DNA of 64,000 nt from Theocolax elegans. Lineage: Eukaryota; Arthropoda; Insecta; Hymenoptera; Cerocephalidae. Both the position numbers and the translations under genes were made by a program. Below are positions 41,518 through 51,206 of the stretch, piece by piece. The DNA lies in NCBI GenBank assembly GCA_026168455.1, contig CM047425.1:99079580-99143579 (forward strand). Direction: 5' to 3'. Below the pieces are notes generated by a model. That model did no database searches, was not told where the DNA came from, and saw nothing but the letters and a program-made list of their open reading frames with translations. The stretch's first letter is position 1. Every line of letters begins with the position of its first letter.

Positions 41518-41545
41518 TAAAATATATAAAGTTCATTATTCAGCA
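41518..41545 (+). promoter_or_regulatory. Candidate DNA polymerase gene promoter
   Basis: A TAAAATATATAAAG stretch (41518-41531) is followed by TTCAGCAGTT with candidate start sites at 41542 or 41545, about 80 bp before the ATG at 41625. Spacing fits the upstream part of the AT box better than the TATAAAG itself. Confidence 0.4.
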
Positions 41546-41624
41546 GTTGTCGAGTGTCTATTTCAAAGTATATAATGTATATTATATTTTACAAAGCTAT
41601 TCAATCAGTTCTTCTGCAAAAGTC

Positions 41625-42993
41625 ATGGAACGCGTAACAAAGCTTCACGCGGTTAGCGTGTTTTTTTGTGTTCTTCGAATTGTGATCAAATACGAACCTA
41701 TGATTCGTACTATAGCGCAAAATATGAAAAGAAGCGATTTGTATTCTTTACAAACGAACGTGATTTTAAACAAATTGAAATCCATTTTGTTACATTGCCG
41801 TTTAACTACCATAACAAAATTATATAAATTAGGCCTTTTTCAAAACAAATATATTTTAGAAATTGTGATAAGTGTTATCAAACGTTTGTATCCTCAAGGA
41901 CATCCTGAGGCAAATGAGATTTTACAAAAATATTGTAAGTACCTATCGAGATTCTTCGTCATTATTACGCTGAATTTATATATATCAGAGTAATGTAACG
42001 AGAAATTAATTATATTTACAGTGTTACTTCAAATGGAGGAGGATTTAGAAGGTGATAGTTTAATATCAAAATGTGATTTAAAAAGTGGTAATTTAAAAGT
42101 GTTTAATATTTATTAAATCTATCTAAAAGTGTTAAAAAATCACTTTATTTGTAATTATTTACAGTGAAAGATAATGAACCATCGACAAGTAAAACATCGG
42201 AAGATGATAATTTAATAACGGAATGTGATGTAAACAATGGTAATTTAAAAACGTTTCATATTTATTCAATATATTTAGAGGAGTTAGTAAAATTTTTATA
42301 ATTAATTATAGTACGAGATATTAAACCGTCATCAAGTAGAGTATGTACGGAGATTATTGAACTACCATCAGATAGTGATAGCAACGAAAGTGAAACAGAA
42401 GACTGTAAAAATGAGACCAAACCATGTGAATCAGACGATGCCTGCAATACTAATGAAGGTACGTAATTTTTATTATAAAGTAATATTGAGTGAGGGGTGT
42501 GTGATTTGTCGAAGACTCATTAAAAATATGTGCGATATTTCGAATTTAAAAAATTAGAATACACAATAATATACAAAATAATGTATTTACTACTTGGAAT
42601 TCGAAATATTGAACTAAATACAAAATAACTGAAGATTTTATTACTTTCGAAATAATGACGATTCTATTTTTCTTGGTTCAAATTAAAGAAACTGTATCTT
42701 TAATTTTTAAAATTCGAAATATCGCACATATTTTTAATGAGGCTTTGACAAATTCGACCCAAACCCAGTAATATTTATACCGTAAAAATTTTAAATGATT
42801 TATTGAGAGGTATTAGTAAGTAAGTTTATATAATTAATTACAGTACGAGATATTAAACCACCGTTAAGTAAAGTATGTGTGGACATTATTAATCTGTCAT
42901 CATCGGATAGTGATAGCACCGAAAGTGAAAAGGAAGATTGCGGAAGTGAAACAGAATCATGCCAAACAGACGATGATGATATTAATAACGAAC
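41625..42993 (+). CDS. Five upstream exons of the Polinton DNA polymerase B gene (N-terminal extension)
   Basis: Predicted exons are 41625-41934, 42022-42087, 42165-42239, 42312-42458 and 42844-42993. Each has a GT donor (GTAAGT, GTAATT, GTAATT, GTACGT, GTATGT) and a pyrimidine-rich AG acceptor. All introns are phase 1, and the last exon joins the acceptor at 43681 in frame with the polymerase. Total length with the main exon is 4665 nt, an exact codon multiple. Exon 1 encodes a basic, helical-looking domain of about 103 residues that I do not recognise. Exons 2-3 and 4-5 are duplicate pairs. Exons 4 and 5 encode acidic, Ser-rich segments with EIIELPSDSDS and DIINLSSSDSDS, which resemble SUMO-interacting motifs. 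Alternatively these exons form a separate small gene. Confidence 0.65.
42478..42776. mobile_element. Inverted-repeat MITE-like insertion in polymerase intron 4
   Basis: The left arm (about 42478-42560) and right arm (about 42680-42776) are inverted copies, with termini near AGTAATATTGAGTG and CCCAGTAATATT. Removing this segment of about 300 bp leaves an intron of about 85 nt, the same size as introns 1-3 (87, 77 and 72 nt). Confidence 0.7.
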
Positions 42994-43202
42994 GTATGTA
43001 ATACTCAAATTGTAAAATGTATTTGTAAACAATTTTTAGAATAAAAAGGTGTACAATCTACTTAAAATTTCATATACTGATTCTTCAGAAACAAACCATA
43101 ATTTAAAATGTAATTTTCCTGTAACATGAAATTAATTTTTCAATTTTTGATATAATTCTGAATTTTCTATATCAGTTATGAAAAAATTCTAAGATAAAAA
43201 TA

Positions 43203-43392
43203 TACCAATAGCTGGACACCTCAGTAACTCAAAATCACTTTTCTTTAAATATTAAATAGAAAAACAGATAAAATTAAAAAATTTGTTTTAATCTTAGAAA
43301 GAAACTTTAGGTTTAATTAAAAGAAACTATAAACAATCAAATATATGAAATTTATTGTTATAAATTAAATAAACTATTGGTAAGTTTAATGT
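43203..43392. repeat. Internal inverted repeat, right arm
   Basis: Inverted copy of 40176-40355 located in intron 5 of the polymerase gene. Confidence 0.85.
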
Positions 43393-43681
43393 ATCTATAA
43401 GTTGACACCAATAGAAAAAGTTTGTCCCGTTCCAAAAATGGCTGTTCCAATACTTGAATATTGTTGTTTAATTGTTAAAAAACTTGTAAATTTATAACTA
43501 AAAAAGAACAAAATTTTATATTTGTATTATATATTTTGACACAATTATTTTGAGGTTGCTACGAACCAGTCAATTACTACTCGTCTTTTTTTTAACAGCT
43601 ATGAAATCATTTTTAAAATTTAGATTGAAAAACGTTAAATGTATACTGTTATCTTTAAAAAAATAATTAAAATATTTTCAG

Positions 43682-46600
43682 AATGTGAAATACAAATCGG
43701 ACAAGGTGGTGGTACCAATAATCCACGATTTTTAATCCAAAGTGAAACGTCACGTTTTTATCAACGCTTTGGATTAGAAGGTGTTGAGATTCAAGGACGT
43801 ATAGCGAATGTTCCAGAAGGATACAATATTTTAGAATGGCTGGAAAGCGCAGTAAGAGAATTGCATACAAAACTCGTCAATGGTCGTACTGCCACCAATT
43901 TTATCGGTATCACAATGGACTCGAATAGTCTCAACCATGGACCTCTTTGGTTATCTTATAGACCTATTCATGCTTTTAACGCAGACGAATTATGGAATAT
44001 GATATTTAACGTGACGCAGAGTGGAGCGGAATTTGGTATGGATAACCTATTGACTTTTAAATGCAATATTGTGAATGACGTGAGAGGTGCAGGTCGCGTA
44101 GCATTAAACGAAGAATCGGTAAGCAAAAAATCAATTTTATCAATCAAGAATGATGACAATCTGTGTTTACCGCGTTCACTCGTTACAAGTTACGCATATC
44201 ATGTTAGAGGTCAAATTCGTTCAGGGGAACTGCATGAACGTTGGAACAGTATACGTCGAAGTAATAGCAGTGTACAAAAAAAAGCAGCTTTGGATCTAGT
44301 ACGACAGGCAAACGTAAATATTCCGGCATCAGGATGTGGGCTCGATGAAATTCACAATTTTCAAAAGTTTTTCGCTCCGCTCGGTGTAGCATTAGTGATA
44401 TACTCTTTTAGACATTTTGGTCTTGGATATTTACCAATTTATGATGGAGCGAAATTTGTCATAGATATAAATAAACAGATTAATTATACTTTAAGGATTA
44501 TGTACTATGAAACATCGAGACACTACCAACCTATTTTGAATTTACTAGCGGCAAGCGGATCCAGAGGTTATTGCATTCCTTGCAACAAAACGTACAAAAA
44601 TGTTGAGGATCATAGATGTTCCAATAAATGTTATAAATGTATGAAAATTCCTGCTTGCGAAGTAATTAGTGTTACAAAAAAATGTTTGACGTGTTTGAGA
44701 GATTTTTTTGGAGATCATTGTTTCGAAAATCATTTAAGAAAAAATTCATTTAATAAAGCGTCTAGTGTTTGCGAAATGATTAGAAGATGCGTAAAATGTT
44801 TACAAACTGTACGTTCTAAAAATCGTAATAAGAAACACGAATGTGAAGTCACTTTTTGTAAAGTATGTAAAGAGTATTTAGCATCAAATCATTTTTGTTA
44901 CATAAAACCGATTAAAAATGATCAATTAAACGCACCCAAAAATTTGTATTTCTTTTATGATTTTGAAACACAGCAAACAATGCAGGTAGAGGGTGATGAA
45001 AATAAAAAGATACATATCGTAAATTTAGGTGTAGTTCAACAAGCATGTACTTTTTGTCTTCAAGATACTGAAATTACAAATATGTGTAGTTATTGTGGTA
45101 TAAGGGAATACGTATTTACTAGAGATCCTGTAAAAGAATTTGTAGAGTTGGCTGTTACCAGACGAGACACATTCTCAAAAATTGTTTGCATCGCTCACAA
45201 TTCTCAAGGTTTCGACGCTCAATTTATTTTTAAGTATCTTGTAGAGAAGTATTGTGACAGGGTTGCACCTACCGTCATCCTAAACGGATCCAAAATTATT
45301 TCAATGACTATTATGAACGTTAAATTCATTGATAGTTTAAATTTTTTTCATATGCCCTTAAGCAGTCTACCTAAAGCGTTTGGTTTATCAGGAATCGAAA
45401 AAGGAACATTTCCACATTTTTTTAATACAGTTGAAAACGAAAACTATGTTGGTCCTCTTCCACCTACATCAGCATATGGTGTCGATACTATGGATGACAA
45501 AGAAAGGGCAATTTTTTTGGAGTGGTATACCACGCAAACACAAGCCGGATACGTTTTCAATTTTAAAGAAGAAATTGTTAAATACTGTAAGCAAGATGTA
45601 AACATTCTGAGGTTGGCATGTCTGACCTTTCGAGAGATGTTTATAGACTACAGTGTCGATCCTTTTATTGACTGTACGACCATAGCATCAACTTGTTTGC
45701 GTGTATATCGAAAAAATTTTTTGAAAGATAATCAAATAGGTGTTGTACCTAGTGGTGGTTATCGAAGAAAAGACAATCAATCTGTAAAAGCTATACAATG
45801 GTTGTATTGGATGGAACAAAAGGTTTTAAAACGTAGAGTCATACATGCCGGAAAATCACGCGAGAAAAGGCTTTTGGAAGGTATTTTGGTAGACGGTTAT
45901 TGCGAACCTAATCAGAATGACCAACATCGTGGAATAGTTCTTCAATTTCACGGATGCTTTTGGCATGGTTGTCCTCGTTGTCACAGAATTAATAGAGATA
46001 AGCTTTTATCAACAGGTGAAACAATGGATAAACGGTACGAAAAAACTTGTTTTACCAGTGAGAGAATTAAAACACACAATTATGAATTAATTGAAATTTG
46101 GGAGTGTACTTTCCAAGAACAGATTTCGAGCAACGATGAAATGAAAAATTTTTTAAAAGCTATTTCATCAACAATTTTACGAAAACCTCTTGACCCCCGT
46201 GACGCATTCTTCGGTGGACGTACAGATAATAACGTAAAAATATATGATTGCAATCCAATGGAAAAAATTAAATACGTTGATGTTTGTTCGCTTTATCCTT
46301 ACATATGTAAAAGAGGAAAATACCCATTGGGTCATCCAACGATATATGTGGGTGAAGAAGAATGTTACAAATTCATGAACAGTAAAACTGACATTTCCAA
46401 AGTTGACGGTCTTATAATGTGTGATATATTACCACCTCGTAACCTATACCACCCTGTCTTACCAGTAAGAATGCACGGTAAATTAATTTTTCCGTTGTGC
46501 CGAATGTGTTGCGAACAGTTGGTACAAGTTGATTGCCCACACAATGATATAAAAGATAGGGTCTTAAGTGGTACATGGGTATCCGAAGAAGTCAAGAAAG

Positions 46601-47598
46601 CTATAGAAATGGGGTACGTGATAATACACGTCTATGAAATTTGGGAATACGAAATGACACAGTATGACCCGTCTACCAAAACAGGAGGGATTTTTACTGA
46701 ATATATAAATGAATTTTTTAAACGGAAAACGGAAGCATCAGGATATCCTCCAGAATGTTTAACAGACGATGACAAAAATAATTACCTAAAAGATCTTGAA
46801 TCGTGCGAGGGTATACGTATAGATAAAAACAAAATAAAATTTAATCCTGCTTTAAGGTATCTGGCCAAATTATGTTTAAATTCCCTTTGGGGTAAGTTAG
46901 CACAACGAGAAAATATGTCGAAAACAGAAGTTATTAAAGATCCTAAAGAATTAGTCAATTTATTAGTTGATCCGGAAATAAGTGTAAACAGTATTGTACC
47001 CGTTAATGATGAAACGATTTATACATCCTGGTGCTATAAAAATGATAATTTTGATTCTGTCACTGCAACCAACGTTGTCGTAGCGGCATTTACAACAGCT
47101 CAAGCCAGATTGAAATTATTTGGATATTTACAGGAGATGGGTCCTTCCGTATTATATTATGACACGGACTCTGTTTTTTACGTTAGTAAACCCGGTGCAA
47201 ATGATTTACCAACTGGTACGATGCTCGGAGATCTAACTGATGAAATGTCAGAATACGGTACAGGTACGTACATTACATCTTTTATATCGGGAGGCCCAAA
47301 ATTTTACGCGTACAAATATAAGACAACCGCCGGAGATGAATATTCTACATGCAAAGTAAAAGGTATTAGACTGAATTACAATGCAAAGCAGTTGATCAAT
47401 TTTAGAACTATTCGACAGATGATAGAGGGTGACAGAGAGAGGATAAACGTAAATACTCAATCGATACGTCGTACAAGATTTCACGATGTTATTTCGCAAC
47501 CTGAAACAAAAATGTGCAGACATGTTTATGGGAAAAGAAAATTTATTGGTTTAAATAAAAGTTTACCTTATGGTTACACGGTTTCAAATGATACATAA
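43682..47598 (+). CDS. POLB: Protein-primed family B DNA polymerase (Polinton POLB), main exon
   Basis: This replicates the element's linear genome, probably by protein priming as in other family B relatives. The frame is open from 43639, but the TTTTCAG at 43675-43681 is a good splice acceptor, and joining to the upstream exon keeps the frame. A Cys-rich, probably zinc-binding region spans about 44570-44910. The exonuclease follows: DFE at 44959-44967 (Exo I), a HNSQGFD block near 45198-45218 (Exo II), and YCKQD near 45583-45597 (Exo III). Polymerase motifs are DVCSLYP near 46279-46299 (motif A), a KLCLNSLWGKL block near 46867-46899 (motif B), and YYDTDS near 47155-47172 (motif C). The C-terminal SLPYGY region looks complete. 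All catalytic residues are present. Confidence 0.95.
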
Positions 47599-47606
47599 TT
47601 TAACTC

Positions 47607-47765
47607 TTGCCTGAACAGCAGAGCACAGTGTGCGAGTCGGGCGCGAGTCGGGCGGTTCGAGATGCTCGAGCAGTAGGCAAAGCGCTAAACGCTAGTTTGC
47701 GAGCGGCCGCGCGTGGGAGAGACAAACCGCGGTGACCTAGCTCCTCGACAGAGGCGTAAACGACG
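47607..47765. other. GC-rich leader between POLB and the packaging ATPase
   Basis: This spacer of about 160 bp is strikingly GC- and CpG-rich inside an otherwise AT-rich element. It contains GCGAGTCGGG twice (47632-47641 and 47643-47652) and a GCGGCCGC site. It has no convincing ORF. It may be a promoter-proximal element or foreign DNA. Confidence 0.6.
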
Positions 47766-47768
47766 CAA

Positions 47769-47806
47769 GATAAAATGTTAAATTTTCTGGTAGATTTTAT
47801 CAGTAG
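47769..47806 (+). promoter_or_regulatory. Candidate promoter of the structural gene cluster
   Basis: GATAAAAT at 47769-47776 and TCAGT at 47800-47804 are spaced like a TATA-like box and an initiator (A at 47802). They lie just 10 nt before the ATPase ATG, giving a very short leader. Confidence 0.45.
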
Positions 47807-47811
47807 GAAAC

Positions 47812-48495
47812 ATGGATACAAGATGGCAACATCCGTTCACATCAATTTTAAGCGGTCCCACTGGTTGTGGCAAGACGGTGTTTGTTAAAAAATTTATTAA
47901 AAACATCAACTACATGTGCGATACGAAAATTGAGCGTAAGATTTTTTATTATACCGAATGGCAGTCAGGATATAGAGATTTAGGCAACGATATAGAATTC
48001 CGTGAAGGGCTACCACAAAGTACCGACTACGCTAATGATCCTCGACCGAAATTAATAGTTATCGATGACTTGATGCGCGAATCGTCTTCCGACGGCGGTG
48101 CGATCGTTAATTTATTTACCAAAGGAAGTCATCATAACAATTTAAGCATTATATTTATAACGCAAAATATTTTTCATCAAGGTAAGGGTCAACGTGATAT
48201 ATCATTGAACGCTCATTATATTGTACTATTCAGGAATTTGCGCGATCGTGCACAGATAAATTATCTGGCACGCCAAATATATCCAGAAGATACACGATTT
48301 CTCAGAGAGGCCTACGGAGATGCAACTTCTCAACCATATGGTTATCTTTTACTTGATTTGAAACAAAATACGCCCGACAACTGTCGGTTTCGGACATCCA
48401 TCTTCCCCGATGATTCTTACCATTTTGTGTATGTGCAACGGAAAAAAATAAAACACGGTGATTATGCGAATCAGCTACCAGTCGTCTCTCTATGA
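47812..48495 (+). CDS. ATP: FtsK/HerA-like (A32-type) genome-packaging ATPase
   Basis: In related double-jelly-roll viruses this ATPase pumps the genome into the procapsid. Walker A is GPTGCGKT at residues 15-22 and Walker B is LIVIDD at residues 81-86, followed by a TQNIFHQG sensor-like block near residues 120-127. The length of 227 residues is normal for Polinton ATPases. The ATG at 47812 follows an initiator-like TCAGT by 10 nt. The stop overlaps the next gene's start in an ATGA arrangement. No damage is seen. Confidence 0.93.
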   Translation: MDTRWQHPFTSILSGPTGCGKTVFVKKFIKNINYMCDTKIERKIFYYTEWQSGYRDLGNDIEFREGLPQSTDYANDPRPKLIVIDDLMRESSSDGGAIVNLFTKGSHHNNLSIIFITQNIFHQGKGQRDISLNAHYIVLFRNLRDRAQINYLARQIYPEDTRFLREAYGDATSQPYGYLLLDLKQNTPDNCRFRTSIFPDDSYHFVYVQRKKIKHGDYANQLPVVSL

Positions 48496-48845
48496 TGGCA
48501 TCGAAAACTCGTCGACGAGCACCATTCAACACGAAGACTGCGATTGTTTTGAGAGCATTGTACCATTTGACCGACGAACAAAGAAAAGCGTTACTTGCGA
48601 AAGCCGACTCTAAACTAGTCAAACATATTTGTGAATGTGCTTTAAACGTGTTGGCTGGTAACGTACCTCTTAGTAAAGATCATAAATCGCGACTACGTAA
48701 ACACGCGCCGATTTTACGCAAGTTAGCTGAACGTGATGTTAATTTGACACGTAAGAAGAAACTAATTGTTCAACGAGGAGGTTTTTTACCTGCACTTTTA
48801 GCACCTTTGATCGGGACAGTTTTAGCAAGTCTCGTATCAAAGTGA
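48492..48845 (+). CDS. Small adenovirus pX-like core/membrane-active protein
   Basis: 117 residues. The N-terminal two thirds are basic and helical. The C-terminus has a conserved-looking junction, QRGGFLPALLAPLIGTVL, in which basic residues and GG precede a short hydrophobic helix. This layout recalls the condensing protein pX of adenoviruses and similar small Polinton virion proteins; that is recognition by pattern, not a database result. It starts in the ATPase stop codon (ATGA overlap) with a second ATG one codon later. The next gene follows after 3 nt. The likely role is DNA condensation or capsid-membrane interaction, which is inferred. Confidence 0.6.
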   Translation: MMASKTRRRAPFNTKTAIVLRALYHLTDEQRKALLAKADSKLVKHICECALNVLAGNVPLSKDHKSRLRKHAPILRKLAERDVNLTRKKKLIVQRGGFLPALLAPLIGTVLASLVSK

Positions 48846-48848
48846 AAT

Positions 48849-49643
48849 ATGGAGCACGCAAGAAAAATGGTACTTGTACCTCAAGAAAGTGTGGAACGAA
48901 TGAAGCAGCAGGTAAAATTAGATGGTACTGTTACAAAAACCGTTCAAACACCAGGTACGGTGACCAGCAGACTCGATGCTGAAATGAACGATATCTTGAA
49001 TTCATCAATGGATGAGCGCGAAAAATGGTATCTTTATGGACAGGTATTACAAAGATACTTACACTTTAAAAATAACGAAGCACGAATTGAAAATTTCAAT
49101 GATGTGAATGTTAACGAAGTACCTTCAATCGAAGAAACAAACAAAGATCTTGACAGATTTGTAGTTGATAGCGTTCCAGTCAAGTTTCAATCACAAGCGG
49201 AACATTTGTTGCGATACTTAAGAAGGCATGGTAAAGCATCGTGGAATGAAAATGGAAAGCTAATGATAGATGGCGTGTCCGAGAAAGGTATGAATATAAT
49301 CGATTTAGTGAATGACGCTGTAAGAAATAGAAAAAGACCACCGCCTTCGGGACGTGCTCAGTTTGCTACGCTGCTTCGTCAGGCATCGGTTCCTAGAGAG
49401 TATATCGGAAACGAGCAAGTCTGGAAGGAAATTATCGCTTGGTCACCGTCAATACCAACGGTTAAAGAAACGAAGGGTGTTGGTACACCTATTGCTGATA
49501 AACGCAAGAGGAAAAATAGTTCCACCTCTTCAAGTAGTACAGAGGTAGAAGAGGTAACACCTCGACACCGAACAAAAAGTTTATCTGCTACAGGAAACCA
49601 AGGATTTTTTGATAAATGGAAGAGACTGGAAGAATTTTTTTAG
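48849..49643 (+). CDS. Conserved Polinton protein of unknown function (264 residues)
   Basis: I recognise the general type, a hydrophilic protein starting MEHARKMVLVPQE that often accompanies Polinton capsid genes, but not a biochemical function. The N-terminal part is rich in charged helices (DEREKWYLYGQVLQRYLHF). The middle (about residues 115-155) looks like a compact folded domain. A Lys/Arg patch and a Ser-rich linker (KRKRKNSSTSSSSTE, about residues 215-230) precede a short GFFDKWKRLEEFF tail. The position between two putative virion proteins suggests a structural or DNA-binding role. It is separated by 3 nt from the upstream gene and 2 nt from the downstream ATG at 49646. Confidence 0.75.
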   Translation: MEHARKMVLVPQESVERMKQQVKLDGTVTKTVQTPGTVTSRLDAEMNDILNSSMDEREKWYLYGQVLQRYLHFKNNEARIENFNDVNVNEVPSIEETNKDLDRFVVDSVPVKFQSQAEHLLRYLRRHGKASWNENGKLMIDGVSEKGMNIIDLVNDAVRNRKRPPPSGRAQFATLLRQASVPREYIGNEQVWKEIIAWSPSIPTVKETKGVGTPIADKRKRKNSSTSSSSTEVEEVTPRHRTKSLSATGNQGFFDKWKRLEEFF

Positions 49644-49645
49644 AA

Positions 49646-50128
49646 ATGGAGGAGCTTGATAAAAATTCAAAAAATGATGAAAAAAACGTACTGGATACAC
49701 TAATAGATTTATTACCTTTCGAAATGCATGTACCTGGATACAAATTTTGTGGTCCCGGTACAAAACTAGCGAAACGGTTAGAACGAGGAGAAGTAGGTAT
49801 AAATCCTTTGGATGAGGGGTGTCGCCGCCACGATATCGCTTACGCTGACAAAAATACTAATCGTAGCGATGCTGATCGTGTTCTGGCTGAGTGTGCTTTT
49901 TCTCGTATGCTAGCTGGTGACACGCCTAATGACGAGCGGTCTCTTGCCTTGATGACAGCTTGCTGTATGGTTAGTAAAATTACCTTTGAAAAATTATTTA
50001 ACCGTATTAAAAAAGCCATCAAGTGTAAGGATAAGAGAAATAAAAAGAAGATAAATTCATTAAAAATTAAAAAGTGTAAAACTATAGACGAGAAAAACAA
50101 CAAGGTTAAAGTTAAGAAAAATGAATAA
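49646..50128 (+). CDS. Parvovirus-type secreted phospholipase A2-like protein
   Basis: Counted from the ATG at 49646 (160 residues), the calcium-loop motif YKFCGPGT is at residues 32-39 and the catalytic CRRHDIAY is at 59-66 (His62, Asp63). This is the arrangement of the phospholipase A2 domain in parvovirus VP1. Such domains breach membranes during entry; a similar role here is inferred. The C-terminal 50 residues are almost all Lys/Asn/Ile and probably disordered. An in-frame ATG at 49616 overlaps the previous gene, but the one chosen sits 2 nt after the previous stop, like the neighbouring genes. It overlaps the integrase start by 8 nt. Confidence 0.88.
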   Translation: MEELDKNSKNDEKNVLDTLIDLLPFEMHVPGYKFCGPGTKLAKRLERGEVGINPLDEGCRRHDIAYADKNTNRSDADRVLAECAFSRMLAGDTPNDERSLALMTACCMVSKITFEKLFNRIKKAIKCKDKRNKKKINSLKIKKCKTIDEKNNKVKVKKNE

Positions 50129-51206
50129 AGAGTTATCACGGCTGTATTATGGGCTCCCCGTGTCCACAGCGTATGCAGGAGCTGACAAATTGTTAGGGTC
50201 AACGCGTAAATCAATTGATCCTCAAAGAGTAATGAAATGGCTTGAGAGTCAAGACGCGTACAATAAACACAAATTGATTAGACGACGATTTGATAGGAGG
50301 AGTTACAATGTACGGAATATCGATGATATTTGGGAGGCTGATTTAATGGACTTGAGACAATTGAAATGTTATAATGATAATTACACGTACGTGTTAACAG
50401 TTATAGATGTGCTTAGCAAATACGTGTGGGTCCACCCATTACATTCTAAAAACGGTAAAAATGTTGCTAGAGGTTTTGAATGTGTTCTTAAAAATTCTAA
50501 TGGTCGCATACCTGTGTGTCTACAGACTGATAAGGGTAAAGAGTTTACGGGTCGTGAATTTCAAGATGTGTTACAAAAAGAAGGAATTATTTACAGAGTG
50601 GTACGCAGTCCTGATGTTAAAGCAGCAGTTGTCGAAAGAGTTATTAGAACATTAAAAGAGAGATTGTGGAGGTTTTTCACACATACACACACAAGACGTT
50701 ACATTGATGTGTTACAAAATGTGGTCACGGCATATAACAGAACAAAACATTCAGCTATCAAGATGGTACCTGCTACTGTAACACGTTTCAACGCTGCAGA
50801 AGCTCGTAAAAATTTGGATTTTAAATATACTTCTAATGCGAAGCAACGATGTAATAAATACACGATCGGTGATTTAGTTCGTGTCAGTCGCGCGAGAAAC
50901 ATTTTCGCAAAAGGTTACGAAGGTGGATGGTCTGAGGAAATTTTTAAAATTTATCGTATTTCTACATCTCGATATCCCACTACATATTTTTTAAAAGATT
51001 TGGACGACGAAGAAATTGTTGGTTATTTTTACGAGGAGGAGCTCAGTAGAGTAAGATTGGACTTTGCTAATAAAACGTTTGAAATTGATAAAATTTTAAA
51101 ATCTAGAGGACGAGGCCGATCGAAGGAATACTTTGTAAAGTGGAAAGGATATCCTGAAAAATTTAATTCCTGGGTAAAAGCGAGTGATTTGACAGCATTA
51201 AAATGA
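50121..51206 (+). CDS. INT: Retrovirus-like integrase with C-terminal chromodomain
   Basis: 361 residues. This catalyses insertion of the element and generates 6-bp target duplications. The rve core carries the DD35E triad: Asp74 (WEADLMD), Asp137 (LQTDKGKEF) and Glu172 (AAVVERVIRTLKE), with exactly 35 residues between the last two. A DNA-binding or SH3-like region follows (YTIGDLVRVSR). The last 42 residues or so form a chromodomain (IDKILKSRGRGRSKEYFVKW to SWVKASDL), which may guide insertion to particular chromatin. I see no clear N-terminal HHCC zinc finger. The start overlaps the phospholipase end, and the stop overlaps the next start in ATGA. All key residues are present. Confidence 0.95.
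   Translation: MNKELSRLYYGLPVSTAYAGADKLLGSTRKSIDPQRVMKWLESQDAYNKHKLIRRRFDRRSYNVRNIDDIWEADLMDLRQLKCYNDNYTYVLTVIDVLSKYVWVHPLHSKNGKNVARGFECVLKNSNGRIPVCLQTDKGKEFTGREFQDVLQKEGIIYRVVRSPDVKAAVVERVIRTLKERLWRFFTHTHTRRYIDVLQNVVTAYNRTKHSAIKMVPATVTRFNAAEARKNLDFKYTSNAKQRCNKYTIGDLVRVSRARNIFAKGYEGGWSEEIFKIYRISTSRYPTTYFLKDLDDEEIVGYFYEEELSRVRLDFANKTFEIDKILKSRGRGRSKEYFVKWKGYPEKFNSWVKASDLTALK

Noticed and set aside
43639..43681. ATG at 43639 as the polymerase start
   Set aside because: The first 14 codons are a Lys/Ile-rich stretch ending in a strong TTTTCAG acceptor, and an upstream exon joins in frame at 43682, so this segment is probably intron. It remains the fallback if no splicing occurs.
44545..47523. 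Minus-strand frames within the polymerase and capsid genes
   Set aside because: They are shadows of the + strand genes, with no independent domains or start signals.
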